Origin: Xestospongia muta
Taxonomy: Eukaryota; Porifera; Demospongiae; Haplosclerida; Petrosiidae
NCBI GenBank assembly: GCA_963693285.1
Contig: OY848921.1
Coordinates: forward strand, 3,157,497-3,221,496
Direction: 5' to 3'
Length of the DNA: 64,000 nucleotides
Under the pieces are notes generated by a model. It saw only the letters and a list, made by a program, of their open reading frames with translations, did no database searches and was not told the DNA's origin. Positions 31,686-43,726 of the stretch are shown piece after piece (the first letter of the stretch is position 1; every line of letters starts with the position of its first letter). The position numbers were made by a program, and so were the translations under genes.

Positions 31686-34058
31686 AAATAAATAATTATT
31701 ATGTAATTATGAATATATCACAATACATTTCATGAACTGAAGAAAGAGATCAGAGAGCAACATAATGCTGTCACTTCAATTTGAACATAAAAAGAAATAT
31801 TAGTATATTAATAATTATATTAAAGAACGTTTTGATAATAGCAATGCTACTGTACGCATCCACAGTATCATAATATTACTAGTTAAATACTGATTATCAG
31901 GAAGATCTAGAGCTACCAGCTGCTGCAGAAGAAAAAACAATTTTAAAAACGACAAACGCATCATAGATCTAGCTAGCCAGAAAAAATAATAGTTAAGTAA
32001 TTGAAGACTAATATATTGGAGATTGACTTCCATTAAAAATTGTGAAGTCACATAATATCATGAAATGTCATGATTATGTATTAAAACAATAAATTAAAGA
32101 GTAACTAATTTAGAACCTAGCAAAATATTTTAGGAAAAAGCAAGTGTTAGGCTTATTGTAGTAACATGACCTCTAAGGAAGAAGGGGTCATTGGTTAATT
32201 TTTAAGTTCATTGCAGGTCTTCATCCTATTATTCTACACCTAGATTATATTGAACAAAGCATATTGTAGAATTGTACTTATCTTCAAAGAATGTTTCGAT
32301 TTTGAAGCTTACTTTTCATAGTAGTGCTTGTAGTCAGTTTATGATACAACAAGAGTACATAGAACAAGCATATGAAGTTGCACATAATGTAAATAAATAG
32401 GACAACTTCTGAAATAAAAATAAAAAAAGGTTCGTTCATTTCATACTTTTGTAGATGAAGACTATTGTGTATTATCATTATAATATAATAGAATAACTAA
32501 GTGTTGACTCAAAGTATTCAATAAGAGGGTGTGGTCAGATAAATAAACTGTGAACAACTCATCAAATGTATACTGGTAGGATCTGACAATAAATTTAAAA
32601 ATTAATGAAATATTTGTAGCAATGTAAAATCACTTACTGTGAATGTTATATTCATAGTAAGATATTTTACATTATACATTTAAGTTCCCTGAATTGTGGG
32701 CATCTTTGAACAGGAATTATTGTTGGTTGATGCATATGATTGACAGTAACAGTAAGGGCTAATCTTGAGAGGAAAGTATGTTATAGTCTGATTATTTGAA
32801 TCAAGTAAATTAACTAACAAACTTTATACTTGCTACAAAGTATAATTTATATTACTATAATAATGTAGTTTTATATTTATTTTATAAAAAAACTCTAAAT
32901 GATATGTTGCGCGTACACATTATAATCATGTATTTCCTTTCTTTTAATTCATTGTTAATTTTCAGAAAAGTTAAAGCTAGACATAGTTCCAAGTAAACAG
33001 TTTTTAGTTGTTTTAATAGAGAACTCTCTAATAAAACAGTTCCAAGAAAATGCTATCTCGTCATTATTCTGTAATATTAATGAATATATTTAAATTTGTC
33101 ATCAATATTGTGTATATATATATGGTACTAGGGCTATACAAAGAATTGTTGTGATACAGACAACAAAGATAACCTTCCCAATTAATAAAGGAACAAGACA
33201 AATAAGAACTTGAAATGTTGATTCTAAAGCTTGTCATATGTTGAATGTGTCACAAGATACTGGGCAGATACTAAATAGATCATATAAATGTTTGTGTTGT
33301 TTCTATGTACATTTTTTTCTCCATACTGTTTAATCAATCTATGGAAAAGGATAAATGAAATCTAAATATGTATGAATAAGATACTTGTAGAAACTAATGA
33401 ATTGAAGCAGGGGAATAAGAACTAGGGGGCAAAGGGGCCTTGCCCCCCCCCTGTAATTATTATATAAAACATGTACCTTGTTGATTAAACTACTTTGGAT
33501 ACTTTTAACTGTATGTTTGTTTTAATTATTGTATTAAAAAATATCTCCATGTTGCTGGTCAGAGAAAATAGCATGCACTCAAAAATGCTTTAAAAAGCAC
33601 TAATCAAAAATAGTGCATAGTTTGCTCAAATATCACCATGCAGGGTGTGCCCCCCCCCCCCCCCCCCTATGAATTTCATCTTCCTACTCTCCTGTGAAGT
33701 ATAGTGATAATGGATGTTTCAAACTTCTAGCTTTCTGCTCTATTCTACAATTAAACCGCTCTGCAATTTCATTGTTTTGCAATTACATTAATATCTTCAA
33801 AAGCAATGACAGGATTACAATATTAATAATTCTATTCTTGTCTTAAAGTACAGCTATAAAAGAATTATAAAATTTTAAAATCTAAAGGAAAAATCTAACT
33901 AATTTAACAAAAACAAATCAATCAAACTATAAAGACTTAGAAAATACTATTTGTCATTGAAAGTTTGCACAACACAATCGTAAGTTTAGAAATAATACAA
34001 CCAATTGTATAAACAGCACACAAAACAAAATCAACTACATCAAACAAAGTACCATTTT
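31686..34058. other. Intergenic, 3' flank of membrane-protein gene
   Basis: No gene is supported. From about 32480 on, the sequence is a diverged copy of the flank at 45.7-47.6 kb and 61.7-63.6 kb (shared landmarks such as AAGTGTTGACTCAAAGT and GGTAGGATCT). It holds C homopolymers at 33443-33452 and a longer one at about 33648-33667. Confidence 0.5.
33648..33667. repeat. Poly-C tract
   Basis: About 19-20 consecutive C residues in otherwise AT-rich DNA, next to a second shorter C-run region near 33445. Its length is likely to vary or be misassembled. Confidence 0.9.
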
Positions 34059-36359
34059 CTATCGTCTATAATTTTGATTGGATGGAGCATTAATATAACA
34101 ACAACAAAATAAGATCAAGATAAGTAAGACGTAAGCAATCACTATCAAGGTGCCAATAAAAATCATTATCCATACGATAGCTACTGAACAAGCATACCAG
34201 TTCACTATGAATCCAAATATAAAAGCAAGAAAATAGAAAAGAATCCAACCTCCCCCTGGTCCTTTGACAATGCAGCAGATGAAAAAAGTAAGTAACATAA
34301 TTGCATAAAGAAGACAAAGGATGATATGGAGAGGACTCTTAAAAGGATAAGTTAATTTATCACAAAAACGATTCCGACCACTAGGAATTTTTTTAACGTC
34401 TTCTTGAAGTTGTTCTTCATTGAGATAATCTACAACTTTTCTGATATCTTCACTTTTCTCTTCTTTCCAAGAAGTTAAAGTATCTATTATTGTAGGCTCT
34501 TTAAGGACTTTCAGAAAATCAAGAATAACATTAATTGGAAATTTCTGCGTCCAGAAATGATGCACAACAAAAAACATGATCACTCCAAATATTGGTGTCA
34601 TAAATGCACAACATATCATGAACCATAGCTCACCACTAAGTCTGTAGTTGATGTCAATCACTGGAGTAATAGTAGGAGTATTAGTAGGAGTAACAATAGA
34701 AGAAACAGTAGGAGTAATAGTAGAAGTAACATTAAGAGAAACAGTAGGAGTAATAGTAGGAGTAACATTAAGAGAAACAGTAGGAGTAATAGTAGGAGCA
34801 ATAGCAAGAGTAACAGTAGGTGTAATAGTAGGAGTAACAATAGGAGAAACAGTAAGAGTATTAGTAGAAGTACCATTAGGAAAAACAATAGGAGTAATAG
34901 TAGGAGCAATTGTAGAAGTAGTAATAGGAGTAATAGTAGGGAAGTTGCCAGATGAATCATGATCATTAGATGGGATTGTAGTCACTTCTTGATATAATTT
35001 ATAATACTCATTGTAGTAAGTAGCTCCAATAGCAACAATCATACAAATTTGTAGTATCATAAGACCATATGTATAGAGAACAAACATAACTTGAAATGTT
35101 GCACCTTCAAGCAGATTTTTCTTGTTACGTATTTTTGCCACAGAGTAAACTGTCCCCGCTAAAATAAATGCCCGAGCTAAATAGACAAAACCAAGCTGTC
35201 CAACAAAACCAATTATATTTAATAGCCATGTAGTGACACTAATCATACGAGGGTCATTATCATTGACGACAAGCTCTGTTGCAAACTGAAAAATGCTAAG
35301 AATAAGACCTGGATAATATAACATCTCCATAACAAAAACACGAGCAACATCAAAAGCAGTAGAACAAGGCTTTGGACAACATTTGCATTTGTCCTTGCAA
35401 CAGTCAGCAGAATCTGGTTCTTCTGCACTTTCTTTTACCTCATTGTCAGCAGTGTCTACTTCTTCACCAACTGGATTAACATTTTTCTTTTTCTCTCTCC
35501 ATTGCTTCCATTCTTTGCATGTTTTGAAACGACGATGGTAAGCGTGGTAAAAGAGGTCAAAAATTGAAAAACCTATACCAATAGTACCAAATATAGTCTC
35601 AAAAAGTCCAAAGAAGTCATCATCATGGTCATTTTCATTAACTTGATCTTTAATGAAACCTGAAAGAGAAATTAAAAAGAACAGTAATGCCCACAAAAAA
35701 CCTCCATACACAGCAACTTCTCGAACAGTTGAGCCAAAAGGGGTACTAGTGAAGATGTTATGAACGCTTACCACAATATATTTTACACCTAGAGTCTGTG
35801 CTCGTCTAATAGACTCTGTTTTAGGTATAAGATCTTTTTCTTCTTCTTGTTTGTCCTGTTGTTTCTGTTGACGATTTTTGAAAGGAGATGATAGCCATTT
35901 ACAAGAATAGGCAGAACAACAGCAGTTGAGGCATTTCTCAAAAGGTGAAGGACTGTACACTGGGGTATCTCCTTCTATCATGGGTGGATATTTTGGATGT
36001 TCTATCTCCCATATTGCTATATTAACCATGGATTGAATTCTTGTTTTGACCCAGCGCTCAATTATTGGACCTTCACTTGTTTCTGTTTTCTTAACTAACT
36101 CAATTTGTTGTTTTTGTGCTACACCTTTCATTTCTGTCACAGCAATATGTTCATTTGATGTTTTTTCAACATGAAAAGCTATCATTCCAACTGTATGTTG
36201 TTCTGCGTTTATTTCAAAAGTGACACGTTCAGGAGGTTGATCAGCTGAAACCACAGCACAAGGCTGCTCTTCCACAATATGGTTGGTATAAGGTTGTAAT
36301 TGTTGGTCTGTTAGAGACAAAGGGGGAGGCTCAATAGAAGGAACATTTGAATCAGTCAT
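34059..36359 (-). CDS. Multi-pass membrane protein with mucin-like loop (unrecognised family, member 1)
   Basis: Single-exon 766-aa protein. A hydrophilic N-terminus (1-215) contains a Cys-rich patch (KCLNCCCSAYSCKW, 143-155). Hydrophobic segments that look membrane-spanning lie near 218-236, 250-272, 346-366, 376-402, 421-447, 577-600, 677-696, 704-727 and 728-752. A second cysteine cluster (CCKDKCKCC, 320-328) lies between spans 2 and 3. The loop at about 460-570 is a Thr/Pro/Ile/Val repeat of 12-residue units with N-V-T sequons, mucin-like and probably extracellular. I do not recognise the family and assign no function. Paralogues lie at 40608, 47665 (broken) and 63645 (partial). A TATA box lies about 50 bp upstream of the ATG. 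Confidence 0.88.
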   Translation of the reverse strand: MTDSNVPSIEPPPLSLTDQQLQPYTNHIVEEQPCAVVSADQPPERVTFEINAEQHTVGMIAFHVEKTSNEHIAVTEMKGVAQKQQIELVKKTETSEGPIIERWVKTRIQSMVNIAIWEIEHPKYPPMIEGDTPVYSPSPFEKCLNCCCSAYSCKWLSSPFKNRQQKQQDKQEEEKDLIPKTESIRRAQTLGVKYIVVSVHNIFTSTPFGSTVREVAVYGGFLWALLFFLISLSGFIKDQVNENDHDDDFFGLFETIFGTIGIGFSIFDLFYHAYHRRFKTCKEWKQWREKKKNVNPVGEEVDTADNEVKESAEEPDSADCCKDKCKCCPKPCSTAFDVARVFVMEMLYYPGLILSIFQFATELVVNDNDPRMISVTTWLLNIIGFVGQLGFVYLARAFILAGTVYSVAKIRNKKNLLEGATFQVMFVLYTYGLMILQICMIVAIGATYYNEYYKLYQEVTTIPSNDHDSSGNFPTITPITTSTIAPTITPIVFPNGTSTNTLTVSPIVTPTITPTVTLAIAPTITPTVSLNVTPTITPTVSLNVTSTITPTVSSIVTPTNTPTITPVIDINYRLSGELWFMICCAFMTPIFGVIMFFVVHHFWTQKFPINVILDFLKVLKEPTIIDTLTSWKEEKSEDIRKVVDYLNEEQLQEDVKKIPSGRNRFCDKLTYPFKSPLHIILCLLYAIMLLTFFICCIVKGPGGGWILFYFLAFIFGFIVNWYACSVAIVWIMIFIGTLIVIAYVLLILILFCCCYINAPSNQNYRR
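34670..34945. repeat. Coding minisatellite (36-bp units) in membrane-protein loop
   Basis: Imperfect tandem units of 36 bp built from GTAGGAGTAAT-like words encode the 12-residue Thr/Pro repeat (consensus SLNVTPTITPTV). Five clear units are flanked by degenerate ones. The paralogue at 40608 lacks it, and the broken paralogue at 47665 has only a short version. Confidence 0.9.
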
Positions 36360-36405
36360 CTTGTTATCAATTGTTACTTAAATGTTAGGTTAGAGTAGAA
36401 TGAGT

Positions 36406-36414
36406 CCTTTTATA
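36406..36414 (-). promoter_or_regulatory. TATA box of membrane-protein gene 1
   Basis: TATAAAAGG on the minus strand, about 47-55 bp upstream of the ATG. The block from here through a TGACTTCATC element is conserved upstream of the broken paralogue (49.44-49.46 kb), which supports a real core promoter. Confidence 0.6.
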
Positions 36415-36419
36415 GAATA

Positions 36420-39400
36420 AGAGATGAAGTCACACCCTCTTGTTCTAAATAAACATGATGTTTCTTTTCAAAGCAATTCCAAGAATTTCACTCTAACATT
36501 GATCTAACAAATATCACTCAATGACGTGTTTGCTTACCTACATAAGTATAGGAGTGTTCTGTTTGACAATATCATGTATCTTAGCAACACAATTAGGACA
36601 TGCGTGATATGAATTCTGCATGGAATATTAGGACAACTCAGACATGTGGTACAATACTTATGTAGGGATGCCTCAAAGGGTCCAATAAAATGTATAGGCA
36701 GAAAGCAACAAATATCTAGCCAAAACATGTCAGATTCAGATGCATTTTGTTATGTATAGGGATGATAAAACAGTTGTATCTACTACTTTGTTTGCATTCT
36801 TTGTATTGAGCTGTGATAAGCCATCTCAACATTCACTTCATTTTTTAGAAAGTGCTTTATTTACTTGTGTGAGTTAAATTTAAAATTACGATGCCTTCTA
36901 CTGTACAAATAACAAGACATGATTGAGGTTCAGCTATGTAAGCACATAAAATAAGAAATTAAAAAGTACAACTTCAACTCATTACCAAGTCGGCAATTCC
37001 TAATCTCATGCAGAATTTGAGGAACATGAAATCAACAAATTGTAACAAAATGATTGTTTTTCAAGGTAAGTAGACAGACTACTTAATAAAATAACTACTC
37101 ACCCAAAATTGATTCAAGCTACAAATAATAAGCCAGTCTCTCACTATAAAGTGTAAAGCAGTCATTTCCAAGAAATTGTGACTCTAGTCTATAGTTTTCA
37201 TTGGCTTGTGCTATTAACATTGCACAATACTCTATGTAGTAAAGTTATTTTATGTGGTTCATATTTCTATAATATAAATAATATTATATTTTGAGATAAT
37301 ACAGACAATTTAAGTGTTATCATAATTAACAGCTAGTACAGCAATTCCTGGAAGTGATGGCAGTCTGTGTTATCAAGCCCAGTGCAGCAGCTCAAATCCA
37401 AAGTTAACATGTGACCTCATTCATGAAATCCTAAAGATTAAGTATTAAAGTATCAGGCACAAGGAAGTGAAGTGCCTATGTAGGGATGGCCTGGATTGTC
37501 CATTGAAATGTAATAGAAAAAAATGAATATCTTACTGAAAACTGATCAAAATCTTTCAATTCTTCGCAATATTTCCTTTCATGATAACCCATTCAATATG
37601 AATTAGTAATAAGTTACAAAGACAAGGTTTCTAAGTATCAAAGATACAATCAGCCAAATGTGGGATTTGTTCATATTTCCTCTGCTCCTCTTCTTTATTG
37701 TTTACTTTAATCCAATAACTATAAAAAGTTTGGATACCAAATTGATAAAGGTAACATACTCATCTATAAACTAAGGACTTTTGTAGGCCTCATCTTGAGC
37801 ACTTCTGAAACAAAACTAGTGATTTCAGTGACTTATTGTCAAGAGTTACTTTTAGGAAGCCATTTATTATGAATAATTATTATTAACAGAGAATGATACT
37901 ATTTTATTGTGACTAATAGTCTCCTACTTGTGGCAGTAAGTGTAGACTATTTCTTGCTTTGATGTTCAGCTTAAAAGAAAAAAAAATTATGATTGATAAG
38001 CTAGTAACTGCAAGACAAGCTACAATCATTGAACTAAGTGTTCCTTATTGACCAGAACATGTGATGGTATATGTTCAAGTTCCAGCTATTTTCCTGTTAA
38101 CACCTCATTTAATTAGTCATTAAAGATAATAACGTTATCACAATATGTAATAGTGTTTGTTTGTTATCTAGTAAAATAAGGAACCTCATTATATTCCAGA
38201 ATGCTATAGTTTTTGCTACTGATTATCAAAACACTTGCATTTAAAAAATGTAAGCAAACAAGTAAATAAAAATATTTTCTAAAAAATGAAACAAATGTAT
38301 GGCTCAGTCCAATACAAAGAATGCAAACAAGAAACTAGAGATGACCATGGCATCATCTGTACATAATAGCACTAGTACATCCTTAACTATTTGTGTTACC
38401 TGAGCTCTTATGCAGGCATGATGTAATTGCTTCATTACTTCATTTTTTAGAAATTATGCTTATTTACTTGAATGTATATAGGGCCGAGTCAGACTATCTG
38501 TTGGGCCAGTTCTGAATCTCAGGCTGTGCCATAGTTGATACTTAGTATTGTAAAATACTATAAGTGGTCTGTGTATGTTTCCAATGTATATAAAAAGCTA
38601 GACCCTTTACATCATATGTGTAAAATTTCTTGGAATCCCCAAAAAAGTAAACACTTCCAAGAAACAATTTAATACAGTTTACATGAAATACTATAGTTGA
38701 CTTAGATAATGTAAACACAATGCAAATCATTTATACAAGGATAAAGTTATTTCACAAATTTCCTAGAATATAAATAATGGTTCCTTGTAATTCCCAATAA
38801 GCTTTTTTAGTGTAGTGGCATAGTTAGTATAGTAGTTCCTGGAATTACGTTAACACGAATGTCAATATAGCCCAAATTATGAGAGAGTAGAGACTGACCA
38901 ATAAATGTCACCTACACACAATGAATGGACTGATGTAAATGAATAGTCTACTTGACATAATAAACATCTGTACACCTGTTTTTCTAGAAAATACATGAAA
39001 TGCAGGGATGGCAAAACAAACAAGACCACAGTAGGAATGGCAATATAAAAATCCTTATGTTAAAGCCACACAATAAAGTCTCATTGAAGATGTATAGGGC
39101 CTTAAGTTACGACTATTATGTAGCGATTAATATACTACCATTCCTACTGTGCTCTTGTTTCAGATGGCTGCGCTGGCATTCTTATATTTAAAAAGTTTTT
39201 AAAGTTTTATAGACTTGTTGGCAGTGCTTTTGTTGTTTTACTTTAAGTACTAGCTAATTAAGTATGCAACCAAATTATTAATTATGTACTTATCCTTAGA
39301 CCTTAAACTGGGACTGCTAAACACTTGAGCATACAATGTACAGTGAAAAGTCTCCCTAACATGGTATTTGCAGTTATTATTAGTTATTAACTTATTATTA

Positions 39401-40607
39401 TGTATAATTAATTAGATGAAGTACACAGTAATTTATATACATAATTCATTGTAGTAAAGTGTTCCTTTAGAAAACAACCTTTTAATAATAATATTTCTAT
39501 CAATTCATGTGTGTATATATATAGTAAATGAACTAACCTGCCAAATGGTGTGAAGTATACACAATATCCAATCATATAGTCTCGTCTAGCCAGCCTCCCT
39601 CTTAAATTACTAGCTATAGAAGTTTGAGATGACAGGATAGTTATCCTTTGCTTACAAGAGAAAGATGTATAAGAAAAACACAGGTAACAGACCAGGGCTC
39701 ATTGTATATAGCGACCGTCTTCCATTTTCTGTATCATGAATAATAAATTGTAATTATTATTAATCAAAGTAAATAAAATGGCGTTTCTCGAGGAGATTTC
39801 AGTAAAATAGACTAGTTTCACAGTTAAAGGGTTCGAAACAAAACTTCTAAAGTGAATTAAAATTATACAAACTCAACAAAAAGAGATGTAGTGCCCAACT
39901 ATGCTATTATGCTTTGAAACCAAAAATTTGCATGTATAAAGGAAATACAGTATATATATCTATATAATAGAAAAGTTTACAAATATACATCACTCATTAT
40001 GAATATGTCTCCTGAGATTACAAGCATTGGATGGCTGATTATCACTCCACAATGATGTTAGGAGTGGCTAGTACAAGTGAATAAAGTAGGTAGAAGCAGA
40101 TGCAGATTAGTTGATAATTATGAGTAAACAAATAAAAGTGGTCAAGGAGAACTAAGTTGATCCACATTTTTTAGATACCTCAGCAAAAGGATAATTATTG
40201 TCCTGCCATATATTTTACTGGGATGGCATGGACAACATTTGTTGGTCCATTAGTTATTACAATTCCTTGATTTCAGTTCATAAGTATCATAGCAACTTTA
40301 AAGATGTTTAATATAAATAGACTGGGAAGTTTGTAACCATTCCCGGGAGCTTTGTTGAAACCTATCATCCTCCCATGTAATTTATTCAAGCTATGAATAC
40401 AATAATTATTATGTTAGCTTTGCAAGTTACAATGTAAAAGACAGTTGTTGGTACATATAACATATCTTGAAGCAGTATGTCATGTTTTTAGTTTCACACT
40501 TAAAAAATATACTTTAAAAAATAGTGGTAAATCTCACAAAATATTAATAATAATAATCACAATTAATTTAATATAATAGCACAAATAAAAAGGATTACAA
40601 CAAATAT
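36420..40607. other. 4.2-kb gene-poor spacer with dispersed repeats
   Basis: No coding gene is supported. An inverted pair of roughly 110-bp repeats lies at about 36765-36880 and 38250-38360. A roughly 200-bp direct repeat links 38690-38890 with 42890-43090. A copy of the segment found twice near 57.1-59.5 kb lies at about 39535-39960. Confidence 0.5.
39535..39960 (-). repeat. Third copy of exon-like segment from the RAB3GAP2 region
   Basis: It matches 57150-57520 and 58350-58720 (landmarks AAATTACTAGCTATAGAAGT and GATGACAGGATAGTTATCC). On the minus strand one version (58254-58511) encodes an open MEDGCYNKPWSCYLC-like stretch, and all retain a similar splice-donor-like end. Here that frame is broken. 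Confidence 0.7.
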
Positions 40608-42581
40608 TTAACGGGGACGGGAAGAGCTAGGTCTGGCACAACAATAAAACATTAAAAACAGAACAATAAGAGCCAAAATCATAGCCAAAATTATATTCCA
40701 CAAAGTAGCTATACAAAATGCATACAAGTTGACAAGACAACTGAAACAATAGGTAACAAAAAAGAAAACAGACCATCCATACGAAGTGCTTGTACCTGAA
40801 ATGGATAGAACATAAAAGAAGCTAAGAAGATAATTATACACAAAGCAAAGAACAATAATTTGTGGGGATTTGAAGGGATACAATAGCTTGGCTTTGAAAG
40901 GTATCTCATTAAAACACTCTTTCACTCTATCCATGTTCAAATAATCCCTGACTTTATCACTTTTTTCCTCTAGATCTTTGCGGAATGTAAGGAATCCAGC
41001 TGATTTGAGGTGCTCAAGAAAAGTAAAAAGGAAATCACAGGGAAACTTCTGCGTCCAATAATGGTGTACAGCAAAAAACACTATCACACCAACTATAGGT
41101 GTAAAAAAGCAACATATTAACATATACCAGAGTGAACCACTAAGCTGGTAGTTGACGTCAGTGCTATTTAGTCGTGAAGCCATTTCAGCTGCAACACTGT
41201 ATTCAAAATAGTAACGAACTGTTATTGAGATAATCATACAGATTTGTTGTGTCATAATTCCATATGCAAAGAGTATAAATATAAAATGAAACAAAGCTCT
41301 TCCGATATTCTTAAAATTTAGGATCTTAATCATTGTGAAAAGCGAACCAGCTAAGATAAAAGCACGGATTGCATAGACTGTTGCAAAGTCACCAAGAAAA
41401 CTGATAATGGTCAGTAGCCAAACAGAAACACTAATTTTAGTAGCATCATTGTTGTTGTCCACTAGTTGAGTAGCAAAGTCAAACACACTAAGTATGACAC
41501 CAGGATAGTACAGCAACTCATTTATAACGATACGAATAATATCTATTGCTTTAGTGAATTTTTCACCAAGGCATGTACATTTCTCATAGCAACATGCATC
41601 AGAGTCTGGTAGTTCAGAATTCGTTTCATCATTTCTTTCTTTATTCGTTTCATTATCTGTCTCTTCAATTGTTTCATCATTCATTTTATTATTAGTTTCA
41701 TTTTTTGAGGCATTTTTCTTCTTTTTGTACCATTCTTTCCATTTGTTACACGTTGTACATCGTCGGTGATAACCGTAGTAAATAGCGTCAAAAATTGTAA
41801 AGCATAAAACAAGTGAACCAAAAGCAACTCCAAAAATTGAGGAAAGACTCTTACCTTTGTCTATAATCAAGCCACTTATTGAAATCAAGAAGAATAGAAG
41901 TGTCCAAAGAAATCCTCCATAAATAGAAACTTCACGAACAGTATCTCCAATGGGAGTGTCTGTGAAAAAATTGCTGAGACTTTTTTTGACTTCATCCCAA
42001 CCTAATGATTGAGCTATCTTGACTTCTGGAGTGTTGGGTATTATCTCTGCCCTCTCTAACTTTCCTCCTCTCCTGCAGTGACAAAACAACTCTGTACAAA
42101 GCCCAAAACTGTACGAATGACAACAGACGTTGACAAATTTGTCATACTTACCAGGATCATAAGTCAGACTCTCAGCATTTTCGTCCTTTTCGTGACTTTC
42201 AGGAATTTCATCCTTTTCAAGGCTTTCAGGATTTTCATCCTTTTCATGACTTTCAGGATTTTCAAGATTATCTTGTTCAGGAGTGTCTTTTAACACTTTC
42301 GCCTTTTTTCGGCTTTGGATTTCTAAGAGGATGTTATGATAAATGGTTTCACGACGCTTCCGTACCCAAGGTTCAACGTCTGTATTGCTACTAGCCTCAA
42401 CACCAATCTGTTGAACATTTTCTTCATCTTTTGGATCAATCACTTGGTCTAACTCGTCCTCAGCTGGTTGATTACTATTTGAAATGGGAAAAGATGAGTC
42501 TGAAACTGGTTCCCTATATGGTTCCGATTCTTGGCCAGATTCAATCTCGGCAGAAACATTGTCTGATGGAAATTCAGCCAT
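40608..42581 (-). CDS. Multi-pass membrane protein (same unrecognised family, member 2)
   Basis: Single-exon 657-aa paralogue of the gene at 34059. Shared blocks include VREVSIYGGFLWTLLFFLIS, the IFDAIYYGYHRRCTTCNKWKEW stretch, LLYYPGVILSVFDFATQLV and LSGSLWYMLICCFFTPIVGVI through HHYWTQKFP. It lacks the mucin-like loop (only about 15 residues there). It instead has an acidic N-terminus with three to four tandem 9-residue repeats (PESHEKDEN type, residues about 107-138) and an Asn/Glu/Thr-rich repeat in the loop after span 2. It ends in a basic Arg/Ser tail. Function unknown; conserved membrane core with rapidly evolving hydrophilic loops. Confidence 0.88.
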   Translation of the reverse strand: MAEFPSDNVSAEIESGQESEPYREPVSDSSFPISNSNQPAEDELDQVIDPKDEENVQQIGVEASSNTDVEPWVRKRRETIYHNILLEIQSRKKAKVLKDTPEQDNLENPESHEKDENPESLEKDEIPESHEKDENAESLTYDPGKYDKFVNVCCHSYSFGLCTELFCHCRRGGKLERAEIIPNTPEVKIAQSLGWDEVKKSLSNFFTDTPIGDTVREVSIYGGFLWTLLFFLISISGLIIDKGKSLSSIFGVAFGSLVLCFTIFDAIYYGYHRRCTTCNKWKEWYKKKKNASKNETNNKMNDETIEETDNETNKERNDETNSELPDSDACCYEKCTCLGEKFTKAIDIIRIVINELLYYPGVILSVFDFATQLVDNNNDATKISVSVWLLTIISFLGDFATVYAIRAFILAGSLFTMIKILNFKNIGRALFHFIFILFAYGIMTQQICMIISITVRYYFEYSVAAEMASRLNSTDVNYQLSGSLWYMLICCFFTPIVGVIVFFAVHHYWTQKFPCDFLFTFLEHLKSAGFLTFRKDLEEKSDKVRDYLNMDRVKECFNEIPFKAKLLYPFKSPQIIVLCFVYNYLLSFFYVLSISGTSTSYGWSVFFFVTYCFSCLVNLYAFCIATLWNIILAMILALIVLFLMFYCCARPSSSRPR

Positions 42582-42626
42582 TATAATGTGTTAAATTGTT
42601 GAACTGATTTCGTTAGTGTCGGTGTT

Positions 42627-42664
42627 CTTATATAGAAAAAGTTTAAGTAAGATCATTTACGTCA
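42627..42664 (-). promoter_or_regulatory. TATA box and CRE-like site of membrane-protein gene 2
   Basis: On the minus strand a TGACGTAA element (42657-42664) is followed 23 bp later by TATATAAG (42627-42634), about 46 bp upstream of the ATG. Spacing resembles gene 1, which has TGACTTCATC before TATAAAAGG. Confidence 0.5.
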
Positions 42665-43399
42665 TAAGTGAAGAATTTCCTGGAATACTATGGAATACGA
42701 ACGACGACAAAAGTGGGCTTCATACTCACGATTAATTTCCGGGTAAAATCATAAATTTCGATGTTCGATAATCATATTTTGAGTGTGATAATCATGAATT
42801 TCCTGGTAAAGTCATGAATTTTTGAATATACAATAATAGTGAATTCAATAAATCGTGATTCTGACGCAAATTTTTGTCATCCTTCGTATTCCATAGAATA
42901 CTGCAAGCTACAGTTTTCACAAGATACTATATAGATGACTTAGGTAATGTAAACATAAATCATTTATACAATGGTAAAGTTATTTTACACATTTCTTAAA
43001 ATATAAATGATTGTTCCTTGTTATGTTAATACATCCCTTTAGTGAGTAACACAGTTAGTATAGCATTGTCAATATAGCCCAAATCACCAGAGTGTATAGA
43101 TCTATTAAAATAACAATCTGAGTGTCTATTTACACTGACCAAAACTCAACAATCATTTGACAATTGAAAATCCAAATCAAAAATTCGAAACTTTACTACA
43201 TCTGTATACTTTTAACAATGCTTATTTCTAAGTCTGTACAATTGATCCATCACTTTAGACAGTGAGTGGAGTAATGATGGCTCAATCTTTGAAGGGTTTA
43301 CTTAGGTTAACCATGCATCAACTGCATGTAAGACTATATAGTAAGTAAGGTTGTTGTTTCTCAGAACCTCTCTCCACTATAGGATATGGTGTTTGAGAA

Positions 43400-43726
43400 A
43401 CATTGACAGACATAAGAAAGTGCCAGTCACATGATCAATTTCTGGATTTATGGACTAATACGGAGAAAACTATAAAAATACCACGAGACAAAAAGTGGCG
43501 AAAGGCTGCTGTGAGTTGAGGCGAAGAAAGACATGACAAACTCGTAGACCAACTATTATTGTTCTATAGACCTCTCTCTGATTACGAGTTGGAGCCTTAC
43601 CCACAGAAAGGCACCAGGAGCAACAAGAAGAAAGGTATTGAAAAGGTAACTAGAGTAGGTTCATTATTGTTCTATAGAGTCAGCTCAAACCCATTCCAAG
43701 TTGGCGCCTTACCCACAGAGAAGTAA
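43400..43726 (+). other. Possible coding relic, unrecognised
   Basis: One frame stays open for about 109 codons apart from a single TGA near 43513. The first half is charged (IPRDKKWRKAAVS), the second contains LLLFYRPLSDYELEPYPQKG followed by a looser repeat of the same DNA about 120 bp on. The TGA lies in GTGAGTTGA, a possible splice donor, with a TCTATAG acceptor nearby. It may be exons of a small gene or a decayed repeat. I do not recognise it. Confidence 0.25.

Noticed and set aside
32284..32478. 64-codon hydrophobic minus-strand ORF
   Set aside because: AT-rich sequence with Ile/Phe/Leu bias, no conserved counterpart in the other two copies of this flank.
34648..34966. Gly/Val- and Leu-rich ORFs on both strands
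   Set aside because: Shadows of the 36-bp coding minisatellite of the membrane-protein gene.
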